A DNA stretch of 64,000 nucleotides from Actinomyces sp. (GCF_030530635.1 NZ_JAUMUL010000008.1:1-64000), one strand, 5' to 3'. Positions 8,475-17,406 are shown, counted from the stretch's first letter. The notes: a model not told the origin generated them from the sequence alone. Numbers and translations: made by a program.

Positions 8475-9965
8475 TCAGATCTCGCCGCGTTTCTCCGCGG
8501 CGCGCTCAGCCGCTTCGGCGAGGCGCTCGGCCTCCTCACGGCTTACCCCCTCGGCGAGGGCCTCAGCCCGGGCGGCGCGCTTGACCTCGAGCTCAGCCTC
8601 GATCTCATGCATCGTCTTGGTGTCCAGCTTCCAGAACAGCAGCGGAACGAAGGCCAGGAAGGCCATGATTGCGGGGACGAGGTTTGCGGCGATATTAATG
8701 CCCGTGAGCGCACTTGCACTTTGCACCTCCAGGGCTCCGTTGTATCCGAACCAGCCCATGATGTACAGGGCGGCGGCGCCACCAATAGCGTTGGCGAACT
8801 TCGTGGACAGGGACACTGCTGCGTAGGAGGTACCGTCCGCACGAACACCCGTCTTGAGCTCGTAGTAGTCGACGGCGTCCGGCACCATGGACAGGGCGAT
8901 CGGGGCCGCAAAACCGGACAGACCGTAGAGGAACTGCAAAGCGAGGAGCACCGTGAGATTGGTCTGCCCGAAGAAGAAGATGAGCACGAGGAAGATCCCT
9001 CCCGAAAGCACGGAGGCCATCATCATGTTGCGCTTGCCCAGCTTGAGGGCAAAGGGCGGCAAAGTGACGCTGCCGATGATCGTGCCGATTCGGAAGGCAA
9101 GCATGACGCCCGCCATCAGGAGCGGGTTGCCCAGGAGCCAACGGCAGTAGTAGAACATGATGCCGATACGGCCGAAGAGGCCGAAGAGCTGCAACAGCAG
9201 CGTCAAGAACACCACCATGAGCTGATCGTTGGTGACGACCGCCTTAACCGTCCGGCTGAAGGGGATCTTCTGCTGCTCCGGTGTCATGGTGATGCGCTCG
9301 CGAACGTTCAGACCGGTGATCAGGAAGGCCGGTAGGGCGATGAGCGCGAAGATGAGCATCGTCAGGAAGTAGGAGCGGCTATCGAAGCCGCGTTCCTTGG
9401 CAGCCTCCGAGGCTACGAGGGAAACCAGGAGGAAGGGGGTGGCCACGTCCAGAATCAGCCCGGCGGCCTGAGAGCCGATGTTGCGAATCCAGTTGAGAAT
9501 GACTCGTTCACCCGAGTCCGTGGTCATGACACCCGCCAGCGAGCCGTAGGACATATTGGCGACCGTGTAGAGGAAGCACAGTAGGACGTAGCCGATCCCG
9601 GCCCAGGCGATCTTGGCGCCGTTGCCACCGTGGAACGGCATCCAGAAGGCCAGGATCATGCTGATCGACAGCAGCGGGGCGCCGAAGATCACGTAGGGGC
9701 GGAACCTGCCCCAGCGGCTCTTCGTGCGCTCAGCCACGTAGCCGAAGGCGAGGTCCTGGAAGCCGTCCAGGACACGGGCAACGAGCAGGATGTTCGCCGC
9801 CGCGGCCGCTGGAATGAGCGCGATGTCGGTGTAGAAGGTGATGAGGTAGGAGCCAACAGTCGTCCAGACGAACTGGGAGCCGAACTCGGCGAAGCCGTAG
9901 GAGATCTTCTCCTTGAGGGGGACCTGGGCCCCCTGATGCGTGGGCGCTTCTGACTGGGTCGTCAT
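8475..9965 (-). CDS. GPH-family sugar:cation symporter
   Basis: 496-aa polytopic membrane protein of the glycoside-pentoside-hexuronide (GPH) cation symporter family. The N-terminal block KISYGFAEFGSQFVW with TFYTDIALIP, the loop ERTKSRWGRFRPYV and roughly 12 hydrophobic segments are diagnostic. The C-terminal 50 residues are a charged, coiled-coil-like Glu/Ala/Arg tail. It is the first gene of the operon and likely imports the glycoside or oligosaccharide that the downstream intracellular GH3, esterase, GH43 and GH106-like enzymes degrade. AAAGG 6 nt upstream supports the start. The divergent ROK gene is the likely regulator. Confidence 0.85.
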   Translation of the reverse strand: MTTQSEAPTHQGAQVPLKEKISYGFAEFGSQFVWTTVGSYLITFYTDIALIPAAAAANILLVARVLDGFQDLAFGYVAERTKSRWGRFRPYVIFGAPLLSISMILAFWMPFHGGNGAKIAWAGIGYVLLCFLYTVANMSYGSLAGVMTTDSGERVILNWIRNIGSQAAGLILDVATPFLLVSLVASEAAKERGFDSRSYFLTMLIFALIALPAFLITGLNVRERITMTPEQQKIPFSRTVKAVVTNDQLMVVFLTLLLQLFGLFGRIGIMFYYCRWLLGNPLLMAGVMLAFRIGTIIGSVTLPPFALKLGKRNMMMASVLSGGIFLVLIFFFGQTNLTVLLALQFLYGLSGFAAPIALSMVPDAVDYYELKTGVRADGTSYAAVSLSTKFANAIGGAAALYIMGWFGYNGALEVQSASALTGINIAANLVPAIMAFLAFVPLLFWKLDTKTMHEIEAELEVKRAARAEALAEGVSREEAERLAEAAERAAEKRGEI

Positions 9966-10314
9966 AACAGGCCTTTCTGTGATGCGAAGTGCGGAACGAT
10001 CGGATAGCGACCGCGCCCGGAACTCCTCGGGCCCGACGGCGATGTACTGGGCCCGGTGCGTTCTGGGGTTCAGTCAACGTGGGAGCGCCGCGACCAACAA
10101 GCAGCAGAGACAGCCGTTCTGCACTCGCCGTGCATAAGCTCACACCACATCACAGGCACCGGCCGAACCGCCCCAACCACCCTTAGTTGGCGCCCCTTCA
10201 GCACATTCAGATCCCGGCTCGGGGTATCCGTCAGGTCCAGCGACGCGCCACATCCACAGATCCACGTTATGCACGATCACAGCAGAAGTCGGCGACTCGA
10301 TGCCAGTAATACGG

Positions 10315-10343
10315 TTGACGGGTACAAAAGTGCGACGGACACT
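10315..10343 (+). promoter_or_regulatory. Possible promoter of the ROK regulator
   Basis: TTGACG at 10315, a 17-nt spacer, then GACACT (3 of 6 matches to TATAAT). Transcription from here would start near 10350, which argues against the upstream starts in this open frame. The rest of the roughly 440-bp divergent region (9966-10403) shows no clear palindromic operator. Confidence 0.3.
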
Positions 10344-10403
10344 GCCCATGTGACACCACAAGCAGATAAGCACGATGACGTGCAGGCACCGCCATCTCCT
10401 CCA

Positions 10404-11714
10404 ATGTCCCCGCGTACGTCCGCTACCGGGGCCCGCCCCCCTTCGTTCGCCCACGTATCGCAACTGGCCGAACTCATCGCCGAGGCACGCCGGTACCCCC
10501 AGGGACTGTCCCGTGCCGACCTGTCCGAGACCCTGACACTGGGCCGTAACGCCGTTGACCGGCGCCTCAAGACCGCCGTCGGTCTCGGACTGCTCTGCCC
10601 CGCCGGACGCGGGATATCCACTGGCGGCCGCGCCCCGGAGATGTGGCGGTTCAACCCGTCGGCCGCAACGATCCTCGTACTGTCGATCTCATATCGTTCG
10701 AGCACGGTGGCGCTTACGGATCTCAATGGCGAGATCATCGATCAGACCCGCTGGGATGAGGGCATTCTCTGCGCCCCACAGGCCGTCATCGGCAACTCCT
10801 TGGCGCACCTCGCCGATCTGCGCAGCCGCCACCCCGAGCTGCCGCCCACGTGGGGTCTGGGCGTCAGCATCCCGACCACCGTCGACTTCAGGGACGGGAG
10901 CCTGATCGCCCCGGCCACAGCCAGAACCGGTGGAGCGTCCGACACCCTCAGCTGGACCGATTTCCCACTACGCAGCCGACTGGCACAGGCACTCGGCCTG
11001 CCGGTATGGATCGACGACGAGGTCAACGTCCTGGCGCTGGCCGCCGCGAAGCGAATCGGCGCCCCGCAGGACCTTTTGTATGTCCGCCTCAGCCTAGGGC
11101 TGGGCATGGGCATCGTCTCCCAGGGGCAGGTGCACCGCGGTGCCGCAGCGGCCTCCGGAGAGATCGCCCATATTCAGATGACGGGATCAGGCGGACGCGC
11201 CTGCCGCTGCGGACGCAGGGGATGCTTGGAGACGACGCTCTCCGGAGGCGCCATGGAGGAGGAGGCCGTCACCCCGCAGGCGCTTAAACGTTCCTCCTAC
11301 CTGCGCCGCCTGGACGAGTCCGGCGGAGTCCGCTGCGAACACGTCTTCCGCGGCGCGGCTGAGGGCGACCCCGTGTGCAGGCGACTGCTGACCGAGGCGG
11401 CAGACCGGCTCTCGGTGGTACTGGCGGTACTCACCACCACCTACAATCCCGGGGAGGTGGTACTCGGCGGCGGCGTGGCGCAGGCCGGCGAGTTCTTCTC
11501 GATGGCGGTGGGCCAGGCACTGCGTCGGCGGGTACTGCCGGCCACCTCAGAGCGTCTGCGCGTGCGCATGGGCAAGACGGACGATGCGCTGATAGGCGCC
11601 TGCCGCATGGTTACCGATCGCCTGCTGTCCGCCCACGTCATGCATGTCTGGCTGCCCCAGGGCTCCCCCGTGGGGGTACAGGAGCTGGTTACCCACCGCC
11701 GCCAGGATGCATGA
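10404..11714 (+). CDS. ROK-family transcriptional regulator
   Basis: NagC/XylR-type repressor with an N-terminal winged helix-turn-helix (SRADLSETLTLGRNAVDRR, about residues 32-50) and a C-terminal ROK sugar-kinase-like domain that carries the zinc motif CRCGRRGCLE. The frame stays open back to 10056, but ROK proteins are near 400 aa and a candidate promoter lies at 10315. ATG 10404 (436 aa) is therefore chosen; GTG 10380 or ATG 10269 remain possible because none has a strong Shine-Dalgarno. Transcribed divergently from the symporter/GH3/esterase/GH43/GH106-like operon, which it probably controls in response to a sugar. Confidence 0.85.
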   Translation: MSPRTSATGARPPSFAHVSQLAELIAEARRYPQGLSRADLSETLTLGRNAVDRRLKTAVGLGLLCPAGRGISTGGRAPEMWRFNPSAATILVLSISYRSSTVALTDLNGEIIDQTRWDEGILCAPQAVIGNSLAHLADLRSRHPELPPTWGLGVSIPTTVDFRDGSLIAPATARTGGASDTLSWTDFPLRSRLAQALGLPVWIDDEVNVLALAAAKRIGAPQDLLYVRLSLGLGMGIVSQGQVHRGAAAASGEIAHIQMTGSGGRACRCGRRGCLETTLSGGAMEEEAVTPQALKRSSYLRRLDESGGVRCEHVFRGAAEGDPVCRRLLTEAADRLSVVLAVLTTTYNPGEVVLGGGVAQAGEFFSMAVGQALRRRVLPATSERLRVRMGKTDDALIGACRMVTDRLLSAHVMHVWLPQGSPVGVQELVTHRRQDA

Positions 11715-11748
11715 CCGCCTTCGCGAACGCACCCCCACCCCCACCCCA

Positions 11749-11795
11749 CCGAGATCGGTCGATATAACCGTCGAGATCGGTAGATGTGACGTATC
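11749..11795 (+). repeat. 23-bp 3'-flanking repeat, two units
   Basis: Two units starting at 11749 and 11771, each with (C/T)CGAGATCGGT and the second ending GTGACGTA. They begin 34 nt after the ROK stop codon and have the orientation of that gene, as at the other loci. Confidence 0.65.
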
Positions 11796-11829
11796 CGGGT
11801 ACGCACCACACACCTGCAGCTGCCAACGT

Positions 11830-11938
11830 TCGCAGCACCGCAGCACGCGCACCCGCACGGCGGCCAGGCGGTCCAACGGCAGCAGGTTAAGACGCTCGTC
11901 GCCGTTGAGGTTGCGTCCACCCAGCCACTCCCCCACCT
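11830..11938 (-). pseudogene. Duplicated 3' fragment of the GH35 gene
   Basis: About 100 bp nearly 87 percent identical by eye to the last part of the GH35 gene at 12690-12795, in the same (minus) orientation. It encodes GRNLNGDERLNLLPLDRL and then AAVRVRVLR as in the intact gene, but reads through into unrelated codons (CCER) instead of stopping, and has no start. With the intact copy it forms a direct repeat around the toxin-antitoxin genes. It is either a relic of an insertion that duplicated the GH35 tail or what remains of a second GH35 homologue. Confidence 0.75.
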
Positions 11939-11949
11939 CTCAGCTCTGC

Positions 11950-11965
11950 TATCATGCTGATGATA
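11950..11965. promoter_or_regulatory. Palindromic operator upstream of the antitoxin gene
   Basis: TATCATGCTGATGATA: 6-bp arms TATCAT/ATGATA around GCTG, 31 nt upstream of the antitoxin ATG in the AT-richest stretch nearby. Position and symmetry fit autorepression by a Phd/YefM-type antitoxin. Confidence 0.5.
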
Positions 11966-11996
11966 AAACGTATTCAATGAGGGGTTGAGGATACCC

Positions 11997-12314
11997 ATGC
12001 CAGTCATCCGCCCGATCTCCGACCTGCGCAACAAGTTCACAGAGATCTCAAAGACTGTACACGATGCCGACCGCCCTGTCTTCCTGACCCGCAACGGGGT
12101 GGGCGACATGGTGGTGATGAGCATCGAGCACTACGAGGCGCTCGCGCTCAACCGGGAGATCACCGAGGCGCTGGCCGCGGCGGAAGTCGAGATGGAGACA
12201 ACCACGGAGCGTTCCACCTCGGAGGAAGTACTCGCGTACGCACTCGCCGCGATCGACAACGCCAACGAATCCAGACAGGCCAGCACGTCGCACCCCGTCG
12301 AAACAGAAGCATGA
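11997..12314 (+). CDS. Phd/YefM-family antitoxin
   Basis: 105-aa antitoxin. The N-terminal PVIRPISDLRNKFTEISK and the segment PVFLTRNGVGDMVVMSIEHY (about residues 25-44) are the classic Phd/YefM DNA-binding fold; the acidic, Ser/Thr-rich C-terminal half would wrap the toxin. ATG 11997 is preferred because GAGG lies 6 nt upstream; a TTG at 11985 is in frame but would sit inside that Shine-Dalgarno. The stop overlaps the toxin start by 4 nt (ATGA), so the pair is translationally coupled. It likely represses its own promoter through the palindrome at 11950. Confidence 0.85.
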   Translation: MPVIRPISDLRNKFTEISKTVHDADRPVFLTRNGVGDMVVMSIEHYEALALNREITEALAAAEVEMETTTERSTSEEVLAYALAAIDNANESRQASTSHPVETEA

Positions 12315-12628
12315 GATCGTACGTAGTCCGCTACCTGCCCAGAGCACAGCAAGAACTCGCCGATGCTGGTCTATCGGTACTCGAGGTATCTGGAGACGTT
12401 GATTCCGCAGTGCGGACAGTGCGACACATCGTCACTGTCATCAACTCGTTGAGCACCATGCCGAGTCGCCACCGCGTCTATACGCCATATCGTTCGCTCT
12501 CGCGCGAGTATCGATACGTACGCGCCGACCAGCACCTCGCCTTCTACTGGGTCGATGAGGAGTCTGCAACCGTGACCCTCGTCCGGATTATCCATGTGCG
12601 CGCGGACATCAGCCGGCACCTGGAGTGA
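12311..12628 (+). CDS. RelE/ParE-family toxin
   Basis: 105-aa small basic protein with the RelE/ParE fold signature: YLPRAQQELADA at the N-terminus, then RVYTPYRSLSREYRYVRADQ and a final VTLVRIIHVRADISRHL. It overlaps the Phd-type antitoxin by ATGA. RelE members cut ribosome-bound mRNA and ParE members poison gyrase; the mixed features here do not let me choose. It ends 58 nt before the convergent GH35 stop. The module is flanked by a duplicated GH35 3' end, which indicates that it arrived by insertion or recombination. Confidence 0.82.
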   Translation: MRSYVVRYLPRAQQELADAGLSVLEVSGDVDSAVRTVRHIVTVINSLSTMPSRHRVYTPYRSLSREYRYVRADQHLAFYWVDEESATVTLVRIIHVRADISRHLE

Positions 12629-12686
12629 GTCCCAACCGGCTCCCGTCTTTGCACCATCACCCAAACTGGTCTGCTCCCAGTCACCT

Positions 12687-14276
12687 CTACCGCCGCAGCA
12701 CACGAACCCGCACGGCTGCCAGGCGGTCCAGCGGCAGCAGGTTCAACCGCTCGTCGCCGTTGAGGTTGCGGCCACTGACCCACTCCCCCGCCTCGTAGCG
12801 GCCCTCTACGGCGTCGTCAATCTCCACGATCTCACCCGGGGCACCGGCCGCCTCCAGCATCAGCCCCTGGCCGATCACCAGCACCTCATCCTCCCCCAGG
12901 TCGATCAGTACGCCCATGGGGCGCATATCCGCCGGGGCGGGCATGAGCGACTCCTCCAGGTTCTCCTGCTCGCCGCGCGCCTGCGTGCGCACCTGCACAC
13001 CGGCGTCCAGGAAGATCTTGCTCAGCACGTCGGCGGCCCCGCGCACGGTCCAGGTCAGGCCGCCCAGCTCAACGACGTCGCTCTCACCCGCCTCCAGCAG
13101 CACCGGCCGGATACGGTCCTCGCGCTGCGCCGCCACGATCACTTTCTCCGCCCCGGTAAGCAGGTGGTAGGCGGCGGCGAACTGGCCGTCGGGGCGCAGG
13201 TCGTCCACCCCGAACACGTTGAAGCCGATCGCCCCAGAGCCGACCGCCCAGAAGACGTTTCCGACGGCAACTCCCGACTCTGGCACCAGCAGCGCATTAT
13301 CCTCCCGCACGTACCCGGACACGGCGCCCTTGACGTCGTCGACGTAGATGTCAGGGCCGAGCAGGGCCAGCGTCGGAGCCGCCGCCTTCCACACGTCCAC
13401 GACGCCGGCCACGGGCCCACCGCTGGGGTACTGGCCCGGCAGCTCCTGCCCCGGCTGGGGACCCAGCCAGGCGTTGGCGTAACAAACGACGTCCAGGTGC
13501 TCGGCCGCGGCGGCGGCCAGCGCCTCGCAGTAGGAGGCGAAGCCCCAGGCCATGAAGACCTCGTCGGCGCTCGGCCCCTCCCCGAACACCTGGGTCCATG
13601 TGCCCGAGGCGGGTGAGCCCTGCCCGCGCCACAGCCGTGAGGCGGTGCCGGTGGACTCGGGGTGGGCGGCGAGCCAGTCCAGCAACGCCGTCGGCACCGG
13701 GGCGGCCCAAGCGGCCTCGGCGACGGCCGCATGATCGCGGGAGGCGCCGAGCAGCCCGGTCTCGTTCTCCACCTGCACCATGACGACGGTGCCATCGGAG
13801 TCCACTTCGGCGATGTGGCGGGCCAGGGCGGTGAAGGCGCGCCGGTCGGCCTCCAACAAAGCGGGAGAGAACACCGACAGTACGGGGGTACCGGGCCGGG
13901 TGAAGGCACCGGTGGCGCCGTCGGAGCCGGCCTCCGCACGCGGGAAGCGCTCGGAATCGGCACGCACCCAGCGGGGCGCATAGGTGGAGGCGGCGTTCTT
14001 GAAGGCGCCGAACCAAAGCAACGTCAGCGCCAGACCACGCTCCCGCGCCAGGTCGATCAACGCGTCCACACCCGTGAAGTCGAAGGCCCCCTCGCTGGGC
14101 TCCACCAGGTGCCAGCTGACGGTGGCGGTGACGGCATTCCCACCGAGCTCGACCACCCGGTCGAAGGCGACGCGAGCGAGCCTGATGTCGGAGCTGGTGG
14201 AGTTGTGCAGTTGCCCGCCCAGCAGCAGCCGGGGGCGTCCCCCGACCATCAAGTGGCGGCTGTCGATGCGGTTCAT
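12687..14276 (-). CDS. GH35-type beta-galactosidase-like glycosidase with DUF5597-like C-terminus
   Basis: 529-aa TIM-barrel glycosidase. LLLGGQLHNS begins the barrel, the acid/base Glu lies in VQVENETG (about residue 170) and the nucleophile Glu in LLVPESGV (about 355), followed by a beta-rich C-terminal domain as in GH35/DUF5597 proteins. No signal peptide is seen. It is 133 nt downstream of the DUF6379 gene on the same strand, so it may belong to the C-glycoside-type operon and trim sugars before or after C-C cleavage. Its last roughly 100 bp are duplicated at 11830, on the far side of the toxin-antitoxin module. Confidence 0.75.
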   Translation of the reverse strand: MNRIDSRHLMVGGRPRLLLGGQLHNSTSSDIRLARVAFDRVVELGGNAVTATVSWHLVEPSEGAFDFTGVDALIDLARERGLALTLLWFGAFKNAASTYAPRWVRADSERFPRAEAGSDGATGAFTRPGTPVLSVFSPALLEADRRAFTALARHIAEVDSDGTVVMVQVENETGLLGASRDHAAVAEAAWAAPVPTALLDWLAAHPESTGTASRLWRGQGSPASGTWTQVFGEGPSADEVFMAWGFASYCEALAAAAAEHLDVVCYANAWLGPQPGQELPGQYPSGGPVAGVVDVWKAAAPTLALLGPDIYVDDVKGAVSGYVREDNALLVPESGVAVGNVFWAVGSGAIGFNVFGVDDLRPDGQFAAAYHLLTGAEKVIVAAQREDRIRPVLLEAGESDVVELGGLTWTVRGAADVLSKIFLDAGVQVRTQARGEQENLEESLMPAPADMRPMGVLIDLGEDEVLVIGQGLMLEAAGAPGEIVEIDDAVEGRYEAGEWVSGRNLNGDERLNLLPLDRLAAVRVRVLRR

Positions 14277-14409
14277 GGAAAGTCTCCTTCGGCTTTCGGA
14301 ATGGTCGGGGCTGTGGCGTTTGTGAGCAGTGGCGGATCTGGCGCCCGACGACGACGGTCCGGGGCGGAAGCCGGCCGGGCCGCCGTCGTCGGCACGCGCC
14401 TGGGCGGTT

Positions 14410-14802
14410 TCAGATGGTGACCGTGCGCTTCATCTCGCCGGAGAAGGGCACGGGGATGTAGGCCACGCGCGCCGAGACCCGCAGCAGCACCTCGTGCTCG
14501 CCAGGAGTCAGCCCGCCGTCCTGCAGCACGCGCACGGTGGCCTCGTCGGCGTACTCCCAGCGGAAGAAGGTGACCGTCTCCATCTCCTCCAGGGTGAACC
14601 AGTGCTTGCCGTCGTCGGCGGTGAAGCGGATCGAGTCACGGGGCACGGCCTCGCCGTCCACCTCGACCTCGACGTCGTGCACCATGGACAACGGAATGCC
14701 GCGGTAGTAGGGGATGCGGGTGCGCATCTCGAAACCGATAGTTTCGTCATTCTCCCCGACGTTGGTCAGAGAGTTCTCAGTGAAGATGTATCCGTCGAAC
14801 AT
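14410..14802 (-). CDS. C-glycoside deglycosidase beta subunit-like protein (DUF6379)
   Basis: 130-aa all-beta protein matching the DUF6379 family, which includes the small subunit of C-glycoside deglycosidases (CarC, DfgB, DgpB). Seen directly: VDGEAVPRDSIRF, the aromatic stretch EMETVTFFRWEYADEATV and a terminal VPFSGEMKRTVTI. In characterised enzymes this subunit packs on a xylose-isomerase-like alpha subunit and shapes the active site where a 3-keto-C-glycoside loses its sugar. Here the start is 9 nt after the stop of exactly such a TIM-barrel gene, which strongly supports a two-subunit enzyme. Family assignment is from memory; the substrate is unknown. Confidence 0.7.
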   Translation of the reverse strand: MFDGYIFTENSLTNVGENDETIGFEMRTRIPYYRGIPLSMVHDVEVEVDGEAVPRDSIRFTADDGKHWFTLEEMETVTFFRWEYADEATVRVLQDGGLTPGEHEVLLRVSARVAYIPVPFSGEMKRTVTI

Positions 14803-14811
14803 GGGTGCTGC

Positions 14812-15870
14812 TCACTTTCCGTCGTTCTGGGCGGCGGCGCCGCCGTCATTCTTGCCGTCGCTTAAATGCCGTTCCATGAGCTCCTGGTGGCGGCGCACCT
14901 GCTCGAGGTCGGCGATGGGCTCGCCCGGCAGGGTGAAGCGCTGGCCCTCGTACTCGGAGCACACGTAGCCGTCAAAGCCCAGCTGGTTGAGCCGGGTGAA
15001 GATGCGGCCGTAGTCGATGGAGTACTCCTCGCCCGTATCGGTGACCTCCCAGAACTTGCCGTGGAAGGACTTGATGTAGGGCAGGTACTCGTCCAGAGTG
15101 TCCAACGGGGTGTTCTCGTACCCGGTGGACATCATCGCGTAGAAACGGTCCTGGAAGGTGCGGAAGTGCCGGCTCAGCTCCTCCGGGAACAGGTAGTCAT
15201 CCGGGTTGTCCGGATTGCGGGGGAAGAACTGGCGTGGGTCGGTGCCCCGGGCGAAGATATCGTCGATATACTTGATGACGTCCTCATTGACCCCGAGCGT
15301 CTCACGGAAATAGTTGGTGGACACGCGCGGGTGCCGCTGGCAGTAGATGCCGAAGTCGACCACGAGCCCGACGTGCGGGTTGTCGACCTCCTTCATCTCC
15401 TTGATCCAGGCCTCCGTCAAGGGGTGGTCGAAGCTCATGCCTGCGTGTACCTCGACCGCCATGGTGATGCCCAGCTTCTCCGCCAGTGGCAGGGTCGGGC
15501 GGATGACTCCCGGGTCGGTCTGGGAGACGATGCGCACCAGCGGGAAACCCAGCCGGTGAGTCAGGCGCAGGTCGGCGCTGAGAGCATCGATCTGCTCCTC
15601 CAGGGTCAGCCAGCGGTTCTTGTACAGCGAGGAGTTGATGAAGATGTCGTTGGAGACGCGTGCAAGCGGGTGGCGCTCCATGATCGCGTCCCATTCGGCG
15701 AGGGTCTCCTCGTCGGCGCGCGCGGCTCCGCGAATCATCTGATCGGAGAGGATCTCGATGCCCTGTGTGTCCATATCCTCGACGGCGGCGATGGTGCCCT
15801 CGAGACCGAGACCGCCGCGTCCGTAGGCGTCCTGCAGTGAGTACAGGGAGACGCCCTTCTTGATAGTCAT
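14812..15870 (-). CDS. C-glycoside deglycosidase alpha subunit-like TIM barrel
   Basis: 352-aa sugar phosphate isomerase/epimerase-type TIM barrel. Likely metal ligands are visible in order: Glu in MAVEVHAG, Asp in LVVDFGIY, His in IKSFHGKF and Glu in VCSEYEGQ. Together with the adjacent DUF6379 gene this matches the alpha subunit of Mn-dependent C-glycoside deglycosidases (CarB, DfgA, DgpC), which break the C-C bond between sugar and aglycone after 3-oxidation. ATG 15870 has a GGAGAGAGG Shine-Dalgarno; an upstream frame extension to 16053 has none. It heads a likely operon with DUF6379 and GH35, divergent from a ROK regulator. No 3-oxidising partner lies in the window. Confidence 0.7.
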   Translation of the reverse strand: MTIKKGVSLYSLQDAYGRGGLGLEGTIAAVEDMDTQGIEILSDQMIRGAARADEETLAEWDAIMERHPLARVSNDIFINSSLYKNRWLTLEEQIDALSADLRLTHRLGFPLVRIVSQTDPGVIRPTLPLAEKLGITMAVEVHAGMSFDHPLTEAWIKEMKEVDNPHVGLVVDFGIYCQRHPRVSTNYFRETLGVNEDVIKYIDDIFARGTDPRQFFPRNPDNPDDYLFPEELSRHFRTFQDRFYAMMSTGYENTPLDTLDEYLPYIKSFHGKFWEVTDTGEEYSIDYGRIFTRLNQLGFDGYVCSEYEGQRFTLPGEPIADLEQVRRHQELMERHLSDGKNDGGAAAQNDGK

Positions 15871-16171
15871 GTATCCGTCCTCTCTCCGTCCTTGGAGGGT
15901 TCCTGGAAGGTGCTGAGTTCCAGTGCGGCCGGCACGCGCCGTGGGCGAGCTTGCCCGCGGTTGATAGCCGCGACTGTCTCGGGATGCCCCGGTTGAACCG
16001 AGGCTATGGCGCGGCCGGGGCGGCTGCCAGACCGGCGGAGGCGGCTTCTGCACGATCGCGGCATTAGGCGCATCGACTGCGGCTGTCTCGTCCGGTCTCC
16101 GACTGAATTAGGCTGAAGTCACATCGACGCCATCCCTTGCGGCGCCGTACTCACTATCCTGGGAGGCAGCC
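15871..16171. other. Divergent regulatory region (alpha subunit / ROK)
   Basis: About 300 bp between divergent starts must hold both promoters and the ROK operator. I see imperfect inverted repeats (CGCGG...CCGCG near 15958-15974, CTCGG...CCGAG near 15983-16005) but no convincing symmetric operator and no ORF. Confidence 0.4.
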
Positions 16172-17377
16172 GTGTCTAGCCCTATCGCCGCTATCGACGC
16201 CGATGTACTCACAACTGTCAATCTCATCCGCACAGGCCGCGCGATCACCCGCCAGCAGTTGGCACGCGCCACGGGGATGGGCCGCAATACGATCTCCACC
16301 CTGATCAACACCGCGATCGACGTCGGGCTCATCGCACCGAACGGGTCAGCACCCTCAACCGGGGGCCGCGCGCCCGCCACGTGGCGCTTCTGCCAAGAGG
16401 CCGGGCTCGCACTCGCGGTGGGCGTGCATACCACCACTCTGCGCCTCGCGGTCACGGACCTGGGCGGAGATCCAGTTGAACGACGCACCCTGAACTGGTC
16501 CATTACCCGCGGCCCTGACGACACGCTGGCCCGGGCCGCTACGGCGATGCGCGAGTTGTTGCGCGGGCACCAGTTGCCGGTATGGGCGGCCGGTGTCTCC
16601 CTGCCCGGCCCGATAGACCAGGAGACGGGACGGCCGTCGAGCCCACCGATCATGCCGGGCTGGGACGACTTCGACGTCGTCGGCACCCTCGAAACCGCCC
16701 TGGGCGTACCGGTGAGCACGGGCAACGACGTCAACATCATGCTGCTGGGCTACGCCTCCGTCCTGCCCGATCAAGTCACCCGGGAGCCCGCCAATATCCT
16801 CTACCTGCAGGTGGGGACCGGAATCGGCGTGGGGATCATGTCGAATGGGCATCTGCATCTGGGTGCCGCCGGAGCCGCCGGCGATATCGGTCACGTACGC
16901 GTATACGGCGCGGATACTGTGGTGTGCCGCTGCGGGCGCACCGGCTGCCTGGAGGCGGTGGCGGGCGGCTGGGCCCTGCTGCGCGACGCCCGCCGGGCCG
17001 CCGTTGAGGGGCTGAGCCCGCATCTACGGGCATGCCTGGAGCAGCATGACGAACTCACTATTGAGGACATCGTCGGCGGCGTCAACGCCGGCGACACCGA
17101 ATGCGTCACCCTGATGGTGCGCTCAGCAACCGCAGTGGGCGACGCCCTGGCCATGCTGGTGAGCTTCTTCAATCCGGGCCGGGTGGTGCTGGCCGGTCCG
17201 ATGCCGCAGGGCTGCCCCATGTTCCTGGACGTCATCCGGCGCATTGTGGACGAACGTGCCCTATCCCTGGCCACCGCCCAGCTTGAGATCATGCCCGCGC
17301 ACAGCGGCATTGACGACGAGCTGCACGGATGCGCCCTGCTCGCCGTCGATTCCGTCTTCAAGGCCGCCACAACCTGA
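16172..17377 (+). CDS. ROK-family transcriptional regulator
   Basis: 401-aa ROK repressor: helix-turn-helix TRQQLARATGMGRNTISTL (about residues 28-46), ROK domain with the zinc motif CRCGRTGCLE and a Gly-rich nucleotide-fold segment (QVGTGIGVGIM). The GTG start has GGGAGG 5 nt upstream. It is divergent from the C-glycoside-deglycosidase-like operon and upstream of two TIM-barrel isomerase genes, so it probably coordinates this sugar locus. It resembles the ROK protein at 10.4-11.7 kb in layout, suggesting paralogous regulators with different inducers. Confidence 0.88.
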   Translation: MSSPIAAIDADVLTTVNLIRTGRAITRQQLARATGMGRNTISTLINTAIDVGLIAPNGSAPSTGGRAPATWRFCQEAGLALAVGVHTTTLRLAVTDLGGDPVERRTLNWSITRGPDDTLARAATAMRELLRGHQLPVWAAGVSLPGPIDQETGRPSSPPIMPGWDDFDVVGTLETALGVPVSTGNDVNIMLLGYASVLPDQVTREPANILYLQVGTGIGVGIMSNGHLHLGAAGAAGDIGHVRVYGADTVVCRCGRTGCLEAVAGGWALLRDARRAAVEGLSPHLRACLEQHDELTIEDIVGGVNAGDTECVTLMVRSATAVGDALAMLVSFFNPGRVVLAGPMPQGCPMFLDVIRRIVDERALSLATAQLEIMPAHSGIDDELHGCALLAVDSVFKAATT

Positions 17378-17406
17378 CCCCGCTCCCGCCCCACCCCCAC
17401 CTCTCC

